Origin: Molanna angustata
Taxonomy: Eukaryota > Arthropoda > Insecta > Trichoptera > Molannidae
Direction: 5' to 3'
NCBI GenBank assembly: GCA_963576475.1
Contig: OY754978.1
Coordinates: forward strand, 18,049,678-18,113,677
Length of the DNA stretch: 64,000 nucleotides
Shown: positions 56,137-64,000 of the stretch, one piece after another
How the letters are laid out: every line of letters begins with the position of its first letter
How positions within the stretch are numbered: the stretch's first letter is position 1
Program-made: the position numbers and the translations under genes
The notes under the pieces: model-generated
The model's database searches: none
What the model saw: the letters and a program-made list of their open reading frames with translations, nothing else
Told to the model about the DNA's origin: nothing

Positions 56137-56197
56137 TGAATATGTCCTTGTTAAACAAATACATATACATACATCTTCCTACGTTCCCTAAAATAAT
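56137..56197 (-). mobile_element. SINE family B, tail fragment
   Basis: AATATGTCCTTGTTAAACAA and CATCTTCCTACGTTCCCTAAA are the complement of the family B tail at 6630-6680. Confidence 0.6.
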
Positions 56198-56482
56198 ATA
56201 ATTTTTTAATTTACTGATAATATTATTTTTTAATTTACTGATAATAAAATTAATAATTAATTTATAATTAAATATTAAATAAATAATTAAATTAATTTTA
56301 ATTTTTTAACTTACTTAATATTATTTATTTATATTTACTGTTTTTTGTAATAGTACCTTTTTTTCTTTTTAAGTGTGTTTATGATCGTTTTATTTTTTCT
56401 TTTGTAATTTAATGTGTGTACTTAATTGTTGTTCGTGTGTGTAAAAGGCAATATGCCGAAAATAAAATAAAAATAAAATAAA

Positions 56483-56757
56483 TACTTGTGCTATAGGTGA
56501 ACGAAATCGGTCGAGGCAGGATTCGAACTCGCGACTCTGGGGGGGGGGGCAAGTCTGGTTCGACAGGCGAAATCAAAACCCTAGTGACTACCCATATCAT
56601 GGATATAATTATCGTATGGAGTTCTATGACATCTAAAGATATTATAGAGCTCTATATAATAATTATATCCATGATATGGGTATTCGTGGGGGTGAGGGAA
56701 CCAGACTTGCCCCCCTGGATTACTAGCCCAATGCGCTAACCGCTCAGTCATCGACCC
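56483..56757 (-). mobile_element. SINE family B interrupted by a MITE
   Basis: The complement reads GGTCGATGACTGAGCGGTTAG and the head up to CCAG, then the 174-bp MITE, then GTCGCGAGTTCGAATCCTGC and GTTCACCTATAGCACAAG. The two halves join cleanly when compared with the copy at 6518. The SINE tail after the CACAAG segment is replaced by AAAT repeats. Confidence 0.75.
56541..56714. mobile_element. Small palindromic MITE, copy 2, nested in a SINE
   Basis: Inverted ends GGGGGCAAGTCTGGTTC and GGAACCAGACTTGCCCCC, flanked by CTGG (56537-56540, 56715-56718), the complement of the CCAG duplication at copy 1. Inside, CCCATATCATGGATATAATTAT pairs with its complement on the right. Most of the 174 bp can fold. 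Superfamily unknown. Confidence 0.75.
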
Positions 56758-56759
56758 AT

Positions 56760-57940
56760 ATTATTAATTATTCGTATTTTTAAAAAAATGTATGAATATT
56801 TTTATGTGCGTTCTTTTTAAATTGAAAACATATATTTATTCCACCTGTAATATAATAATGAAAACTATTTATCTACAAAGTATCCATAGATATGTTACAA
56901 ATAAATACATACATTAAAAGTTAATTTTATTTGTTTCGTTCGCATACTTTGTACATAATATAGCTACTTATGTATCTACACCTACATATTATAGTGTTTA
57001 TTTCAAGTAAACCAACCACTCTTCATTCTTTTGTTTAAAATACACAAAATCTTGTTAAGATAGTTTTACACTACGAAAAATAAGAGCTTGCTCAGTGGTT
57101 TTTTTTTACAAGAAGGAACACCTAAAGGATCACGTTGAAGAACATCAAATAACTTTCAGTGGGTAGGTGTAATTTTCCACAAAGAAAATTTCAGGTTTTG
57201 CGGAAATCCAAAGTGTGATAATGGAAGGTAAATTAAATACTTAAGAGTTTGTTTTTCGGGAGAAAAACAGAGGCCAACCCTAGACAATAAACTGTAATCC
57301 AGGCTCATTAAATAAACCAACATCGATTTCTACACTATCCCTTTTTATACTATACACACCCACTCACCCATTTACTGTTTTTCATAAAATGAAAAAGGAT
57401 TTTTATTTTCTTTGACAAAAATATATAATAAAATATTTTTATTTTTTGGTGATAATTTGCTGGTGAAGAGCTGTAGTCTCTGAAGAGGAAAAGGTCAGAC
57501 AGCAGAACATCCTCTCTCCCTCAAGTCTAGAAACAGCTTTCTTAGGAATACAATCGCGTTAACTTCAACCAGCGAAAGCAGAAATGTTGAGTTGTGGATG
57601 TAAACGTTATGAAATGAAAATTTTCATGAAACAACAGAGATACTCCCAACGGGCAGGGGCGTGCCTATAACATTCAGACTACGCAAACCCTGAAAGAAAA
57701 TTCATCGTTGATCATTTCTGCGGCCATGAAAAATATATTACAATCACATGACAAAATAATATTTACATTTTGTAGCCCTGAAAAGGGTCGTATCTAGGTA
57801 TGTTTCAATTTTCTATCATGTAGTATTTTTGAAAAAAAAATTGGTCTAGAATTTGTAATTTTTTTTTCTTGAAATAACAGTTTAACTAATCAGTAATTAC
57901 CTATATATTTTTTGTGTATTTCTTTACACATTAAATTTGC
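56760..57940. other. AT-rich spacer
   Basis: No gene recognised; a mildly GC-richer patch at 57460-57720 has no open frame of note. Confidence 0.5.
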
Positions 57941-58265
57941 AGGCAAGCCAAGGTTTTCGGCTTTTATATGCTATTCCGCTACTGCCAACGGATCACCAAC
58001 TACCATAATATACAAGCTGGAAATCCCTGAATAGACAAAGGACGGGTGTAGGAAGGTAAACCTGGACAGATGAAGGATGTAAGAGGCTGACCAGGATATG
58101 GCATGCGATTCTGGGGAGACGCAAAATATGTCACACCTGATGAATTGCCCGCTTATGGATTAAAGGTATTCAGAGAAAAATCTATGGCGAGCAAATGAAA
58201 ATGCTATTATGGCTGCAAATGACTGGAGGGACACAATATAGGTAGATTATCATGGACACGGAAAG
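57941..58265 (+). pseudogene. Decayed non-LTR (RTE-like) C-terminal remnant
   Basis: Broken frames include RFWGDAKYVTPDELPAYGLKV and NAIMAANDWRDTI, which fit the spacing of the RTE protein end, and ATGGACACGGAAAG at the 3' end recalls GTTCCGGACACGGAAAG at 6302. Identification is tentative. Confidence 0.35.
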
Positions 58266-58320
58266 TTAATATTATATTTCTTATTCAAACATGACATTTT
58301 TAAATTGGGGTGCTAAAGAC

Positions 58321-58402
58321 GGTTTAACAGAGCGTTTAGCGCGCTGGATTTGTAATACAGTGGTCGCGAGTTCGAATCCTGCCACGACCGATTTCGTTCA
58401 CC
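58321..58402 (+). mobile_element. SINE family B, head fragment
   Basis: AACAGAGCGTTTAGCGCGCTGG and GTCGCGAGTTCGAATCCTGC followed by GACCGATTTCGTTCACC match the head at 6525-6602. The tail is missing. Confidence 0.75.
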
Positions 58403-59982
58403 CACATTTCTCTGCAAAAATATACTTATTGCCTTATTAACATTGGTACATCATCTGATACACATTCTTCACTACTATCAGTGTCATTTTTTTTATATAA
58501 GGCAACCCTCCCTATAAGGAGGGTTTTTTTAGTCATGACGCAACGAATGGGCGTACTTATGATTTTAGGGAGTAAAATTCATATTAAGAGATATCTCCTA
58601 AAGATTAATTTCATTTGAACTTTTGCATTTTTATATGTATGAAAAAACATTATATGAATTGAAAGAGAGCAGATGTGATCTATTAACAGGTAGGAGGATA
58701 CGCAGCTTGGAACACCAGCCAAATTTGACGTGTGATATGGTCCTGAATCGTTGAACGGCGCATTAAAATGTCCTTATTAATAATTGTAGGTACCTACACT
58801 TATTTTTCTAATTCTATTTCTTTTTGTGCGAGATTGTACCACCATTTTCCTTGCGTTTCACTCATATCAATCTTATACATAAATACTTCAAAATTTATTG
58901 ATTTTTTCTTCATTTCAATTTCATATAACATACTGAATAATTTTTAATACACATTTAAGAACTTAATCGTCAATCAAATTTTGCTTTAAAATGTTTTTTC
59001 TATAGTAAATGTTACTATTATATTTGGAAAAGTTCATAAATTACAAATAATCAGTCGTACGTAGAGTGGTGGTTGATATTTAATATGAAATAAAAACCAT
59101 GCGCCATATTTAAGTGGTAAATTTTCTTCCAAATGGCAGCATCTTCCAGGTAACTTGTGTCGATATTCCTCTATACATCATTTACGACAGTCAACAATAC
59201 TGTTCATTGTGATGCATATTTAAGCAAAATACAAGCAAAGTTTTGCTTTGCGATTTCCGCCGAAGATCCGCCGATAGTCGAATGGTGACCCTATAGAAGA
59301 AAAATTATACGAGTGAATAAATAAAAAGGCTTATTGGAAGATAAATCATAAAAGGAAATTTAATAAATATATATACATACGTAAATAAAAATAGTATCAC
59401 GACATACATACGTGATCATTGAACATTGCATGTAATACCTACCTACATTTTCCCAGTGTGTATTTTTCTTTTGTGTCGCGTGTAGATAAACCCCCCAAAA
59501 ACCTTAATCCATCAACTCAAAACATTTTTTTCTTACTTTATCCTTCGTTTCAACGTCTCCTTGATGCTCCGTGGTTCTTCAAATACCATTTATTCTATTC
59601 TTTCAAATATTTCGTCATACCACACATATTTTATTCATCGACTTATTGAACAAATACTAGTACCTTATTGATTTATTTACTATAACAAATAATGTTAGTC
59701 TTGATAGTTCCCTAATAAGGCGAAATAACTATCGACATTACATAATATTATTATCAAATTTCAACGTTTTCTTCGCGTTAAAATGTAGAATAAAAAATAT
59801 TTCACTTCAGTTCGTCGATTGTTTACAATCATACTTCCAATGTCAAACACATAATGCTAATCGTAGTTGTCTTATACAGCAAAAAAAATCAAATATAGAA
59901 CACGCATAATCTATTATGAAACGTTATTAATGGTACTAAAACAATTACCGTAAGTTATTTACAACAAATTTTGAACATTTCA
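58403..59982. other. AT-rich stretch, no gene seen
   Basis: An 8-bp AACCCTCC/GGAGGGTT hairpin followed by T's at 58504-58531 is the only structure. The open frame at 59419-59649 shows no domain. Confidence 0.5.
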
Positions 59983-60145
59983 ATACAGACGAAGATAAAA
60001 TTTATAGAGAACCGGAAAATCAAGGCGAATACAGATCTTACGATCTATCATAGACATAAAGTGATCACGTAAATCAACCTATGACGTAAGCCTTGTAAGT
60101 GCCTTGATTTCCTGGTTTACCTATAATATTCCAGCTTCGTCTCTA
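59983..60145. mobile_element. Short GTGATCAC-type MITE
   Basis: The left end ACAGACGAAGATAAAATTTA and right end (complement TAGAGACGAAGCTGGAATAT) are imperfect inverted repeats; just inside, CCGGAAAATCAAGGC pairs with GCCTTGATTTCC(T)GG. The centre has one AAAGTGATCACGTAAA. Same family as 28430-28820 but without the expanded array. Confidence 0.6.
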
Positions 60146-60229
60146 ATGAGATGTTAAAAGTAAAATATCATTGATTCCCTACAGGAAAAAAATTCAATAT
60201 GCAAGCATGCACATATTGATCTGTATCTA

Positions 60230-60856
60230 GGGCTGCGCACTTCGTGCTCTATCATCTGCTAGCACCCCTACACCTGCTGAACTAGATCTTGGGCAGCGCA
60301 CTTCATGCCCTATCATCTGCTCGCATCCCTGCACCTGCTGAACTAGATCTTGGGCAGCGCACTTCATGCCCTATCATCTGCTCGCATCCCTGCACCTGCT
60401 GAACTAGATCTTGGGCAGCGCACTTCATGCCCTATCATCTGCTCGCACCCCTGCACCTGCTGAACTAGATCTTGGGCTGCGCACTTTATGCCCTATCATC
60501 TGCTAGCACCCCTGCACCTGCTGAACTAGATCTTGGGCTGCGTACTTTGTGCCCTATCATCTGCTAGCACCCCTGCACCTGCTGAACTAGATCTTGGGCT
60601 GCGCACTTCGTGCCCTATCATCTGCTCGCACCCTTGCACCTACTGAACTAGATCTTGGGCAGCGCACTTCATGCCCTATCATCTGCTCGCACCCTTGCAC
60701 CTGCTGAACTAGATCTTGGGCAGCGCACTTCATGCCCTATCATCTGCTCGCACCCTTGCACCTGCTGAACTAGATCTTGGGCTGCGCACTTCATGCCCTA
60801 TCATCTGCTCGCACCCTTGCACCTGCTGAACTAGATCTTGGGCTGCGCACTTTGTG
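60230..60856. repeat. 61-bp minisatellite, ten full units
   Basis: The unit runs from GGGCTGCGCACTTC through CCTATCATCTGC and CACCTGCTGAACTAGATCTT. Unit starts are at 60230, 60291, 60352, 60413, 60474, 60535, 60596, 60657, 60718, 60779 and a partial at 60840. Units differ by a few bases (AGCACC or CGCACC, GGGCAG or GGGCTG). GC-rich against an AT-rich background. As 61 is not a multiple of three, any frame rotates through three phases. Confidence 0.95.
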
Positions 60857-61020
60857 TGGACAACAAAGTCCTTTTTTGTATGTTGAAACATGCTTCCCAG
60901 ATAGACATATTCGTCGACTTGCTCGAGCCATTCGTTGTCTACTTTTATTTGGCACGCTGTTCTGCTTTCACTTTTCTCAAACACCATAACCTTTGATTTG
61001 CTGGCATTCATCCTCAGTCC
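60857..61020 (-). pseudogene. RTE-like reverse transcriptase fragment abutting the minisatellite
   Basis: The minus strand encodes GLRMNASKSKVMVFEKSES, then QIKVDNEWLEQVDEYVYLGSMFQHTKK, the segment just after the YADD box in RTE/Jockey-type enzymes (N-x-x-K-T/S-K, Y-L-G-S). The frame runs directly into the 61-bp array, so the array begins inside or at the edge of the retroelement sequence. Confidence 0.7.
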
Positions 61021-64000
61021 GTTCTCTATGCATCCTTCATATACTTTACTTACAAGACATTTTAAAAATAATTTATCTTAAAAAAAAACCAGCAGGCATT
61101 TTCACTGTTTCGCCCTCTTGGACCCCGGATTAGCCTGATAATCAGTTCAGCCCAATTACCGAGCATATCAATTTAAGTGCATTTTTATAGTATGATTTAA
61201 TTTAACATTTTAAAAAAATGTAACATTTTTTAGTAAATTGTCATGAGGTTATTATGTCAAGTTATGCTATGACAAGAAAATAAAAATGAACTTTTATATA
61301 AAATTGAGATCAAGAACAAGCCACAGCTGATTTCAAACACTTATGCACATGCCAATATTGAAGTATATCAAGTCATGCTGTAGGTATACTTCTTTTTCAT
61401 ACAAATAAATACATATACCGGGAAAATACCTTTTTTACGTATGACCGTGGAATATTGTCAAATGTGATGAAGCCTTCCCTCAGTTTACCCCTTGTTACTC
61501 ACTTCAGCCCACAATAACGCTGAATCTTTTAACATGACAAAATAAAGTGTAGGATGAAATTGCCGTGGATGATCACGTTTTGTTACACGACCATTGCTCG
61601 CGACCCTTAACTTGCCCCACGACGCACATTTACCCCGATAAACCCCATCCCTTATTTTATCACACTACACACGCTGGACTAGAGCCCTCATACCAGGTCG
61701 TAAACATACAAGGTTCTTATAACCTCACCGTCATACTTCACAGAAATAAGGCTACTCTAATATTATGATCATCTTGATTCTATGTTTGTATCGTGTCAGG
61801 TTCTCCCAACGTTGTCTATCAAACGAGAGTTATGTAGGATCTATGTATTGGCCAGATAGGAACAGATCCACAATATGTCTCATTCCTGTTCGTATGTCAA
61901 TCAGCCAGATGCTCAATATTTCTTCTTGATAGCATTCATTTCCCTGTGGAGGTAAAGTTTGTTTTATTCTGAATTTATGAACAGCATTACAAGTCTCAAA
62001 AATGAAGTGACTTGCTCAAAAGTTAATTTCAAATTAATATTTGACAAAGCATCTGCCAGTTATCCTAAAAGCAAAAATTCTAAGAACTCTCATGCAAAAT
62101 ATTTACTTTTGAACTTCATCCATTTCATATACGAATATCTTTGTAAACTTAATATTTACCCCGAACTCAAAACTTATATGCGTGTCTTCAAATTTCGCTA
62201 AAAATTTAGCAAATGAATTTGACGACGCGACGAAAAAATGATAAGTATCATAATAATATTTACTTTCAACATGTGTGGTTTAAATATATCAGATTATTTT
62301 TTTAATAAATTTTATTTAATACTAACTTGACTCTTTCTTTATAGATTACTTACTTACCCTCTTACAAGCAGTTATTTTGACTACTAATTATAATAATAAA
62401 AACCAATATATTAATTAAAAAATTATTACTACGCTGTATGGCTCTTTAAATTAATATTTTATTAAATAAATTATCTGACTCCAAATAATTAATATGGGAT
62501 TTATCAACAAGCAAATAAAAAACTACTTACGGTTAATACGATGTATTATTAAAGAACAATATCTAATTTGATTAATCTCAATCTCAATTAACTATTTATA
62601 AAAAATATTACGATTATTTAAAGCGAATGAAGAATCTCTCTAAATGGTGGCAAGAAATGTTTTAATGAGAATTATTATCAAAGCCCACGAAATAAGGCAG
62701 AATGTAGATTCATTTTTCGGTTCGGGTATTTAAACTAAGTGCGCCTTGAAATTTTGTAAATTTGTATATTTTTTTTTAAATGTTGGTGTGTAAGGTGAAT
62801 ATTATGTAGCGTCGCTACATACGCAATTTAAAGAAAACAATATTAGATCATTCAATAATCCTTTTCCAAGTCTTTCTCGTTAATCCATCAAATTACTATT
62901 TACATATTTTTAGACACATAATATTAAAACCTTTTCGTATATTCTCGGAAAATGGAATACGAAATATTTATCATGGATTTCATGATAAGCATTTCAAGCA
63001 ATATTTTCACATTTTTTTTATTTTTTAATCGAATCAATTACAATGTACGTTTAAATAACAATTAACAAGCTGTACAAGTTCCATGATATATTTCATAATG
63101 AGCCTCTTTAATTGAGATAAAATCTCGTGTTAAAAAAGGAGAGTATATATTTTGTAATGTTACATTCACCAAACATTGCACAACTACCTACTAAATAATA
63201 CATAAAATATTTTATCACTAAGGTTATTTATTATTATTGGAATGACAAGCAGGCAGCAAAAAGCTGAGATAACATTTATTTGAAGACAAATCAATATAAG
63301 GATTATGTAAAAAGGTTAAACAAAGTTTTAAAAACAAATAAAAAGGTACCCAAAAACAAGAATAAAATAAACATAGGGACTATCATAAAACTTACAATAG
63401 TATTTTTGTTGTATTATTGGAGCAACTATTAAAAAGAAATAATGCGGTTTTCAAATAAAAAAATATACAAATAAACATGAACATATTTTATTCCAAATTT
63501 TATTTTAATTTTGTTTGCAACTCCTTTATATGCATGTTTAAAAAAAGATCAAAAGAATTACAGTTGGTTTGAAAGAATAATATGGAAAATGGTTTGAAGA
63601 GAAAAATCAATAGGAATTAACAGCATTAAAAAAATCAAATAAAAAAATGTTCATGAGATCACCTTTATGAGAACGAAGGTGTTCTTAAAAATGGCACTGT
63701 TGGTATATTAAGTTAATATAAAGGACTTTTCACAGCAACAATGCATTGAAAACGTATTGAAGCCTATTTTATTTCCTTTGTATTTTCTTTACAATGACGT
63801 GGGCAGGTATATTATTTGCGTGAGTGCTTTCGCACATAAGTAAGTACCTACCTAGTCCGTGGCAACAGAAGACTATTTCAAATGACTGGGACTTCGGCTG
63901 AAAAAATATTGTGACTTTCACACAAAGTAACATTGGCCAGTCTTAGATGTTACGTGATTGCAATATTAGATAGAGAGTACCTGTATGAGCTATCATTTAA
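61021..64000. other. AT-rich terminal stretch, no gene seen
   Basis: Open frames at 61565-61768 and 61959-62201 show no domain. A 7-bp palindrome TGTAGCGTCGCTACA is at about 62805-62819. No repeat family recognised. Confidence 0.5.

Noticed and set aside
58504..58531. Rho-independent-terminator-like hairpin with T run
   Set aside because: The sequence is eukaryotic with no operon; an 8-bp hairpin before T's is expected by chance in AT-rich DNA.
60230..60856. Tandem-repeat protein gene
   Set aside because: The 61-bp unit is not a multiple of three, so frames rotate, and units hold stops in each phase series.

Overview
This window reads as insect nuclear DNA: strongly AT-rich, with no operons, no rRNA or functional tRNA genes, and almost no host coding sequence. 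The repeat content (a CsRn1/Kabuki-type Gypsy element, RTE, CR1/L2, Jockey-like and R4/Dong-like non-LTR remnants, Penelope-like elements, tRNA-derived SINEs, Helitron-like, hAT-like and TTAA elements) and the frequent GTAGGTACCTAC-like runs suggest a lepidopteran or another insect with a repeat-rich genome. The order cannot be fixed from the sequence alone. The window looks like intergenic or intronic DNA built from nested transposable elements.

Layout. At 1-1175 there is the 5' end of a minus-strand LTR retrotransposon: an LTR, an exact tRNA-Ser primer binding site and a purine-rich leader. At 1207-2233 is a Helitron-like element, followed by a GC-ended inverted-repeat element (2687-4068), SINEs (4895, 6518) and a TTAA-flanked fold-back element (8980-9661). 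From 10.2 to 16.9 kb there is a cluster of 3' fragments of Penelope, Jockey-like, R4-like and RTE retroelements. A second Helitron-like copy at 19661-20883 carries a nested 242-bp snap-back insertion. A candidate host exon lies at 22282-22530. A hAT-like element with an 8-bp target duplication sits at 24925-26097, a SINE at 28078 and a GTGATCAC-repeat element at 28430-28820, then a third Helitron-like copy (29893-30406) and TAAA-type arrays next to CR1/L2-like and R4-like copies. The main coding feature is an almost complete Gypsy element at 34373-41177 with gag, protease and RT-RNaseH-integrase. It is disabled by a gag frameshift, one in-frame stop and a 3' deletion. After it come two more SINEs, a Penelope copy with a 15-bp target duplication (44910-45608), a GAAAC pentanucleotide array (47057-47562), an RTE copy with a 10-bp duplication, a second snap-back insertion (50724-50970), a 76/77-bp higher-order satellite (about 53.9-55.6 kb), a small MITE nested in a SINE (56541-56714) and a 61-bp minisatellite joined to an RTE fragment (60230-61020). 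The last 3 kb are featureless and AT-rich.

The most unusual observation is the pair of about 245-bp snap-back insertions at 20439-20680 and 50724-50970. Each is a perfect 95-100 bp inverted repeat plus a short one-sided extension, each is flanked by its own 12-13 bp target duplication, and each arm carries a CTGANGA...ACCGGT motif also seen in the Penelope tail at 10.6 kb. They look like miniature inverted-dimer Penelope derivatives with hammerhead-like cores. The Helitron-like family with both inverted 14-bp termini and TC...CTRR ends, and the candidate 83-codon exon, are the next most useful points to check.
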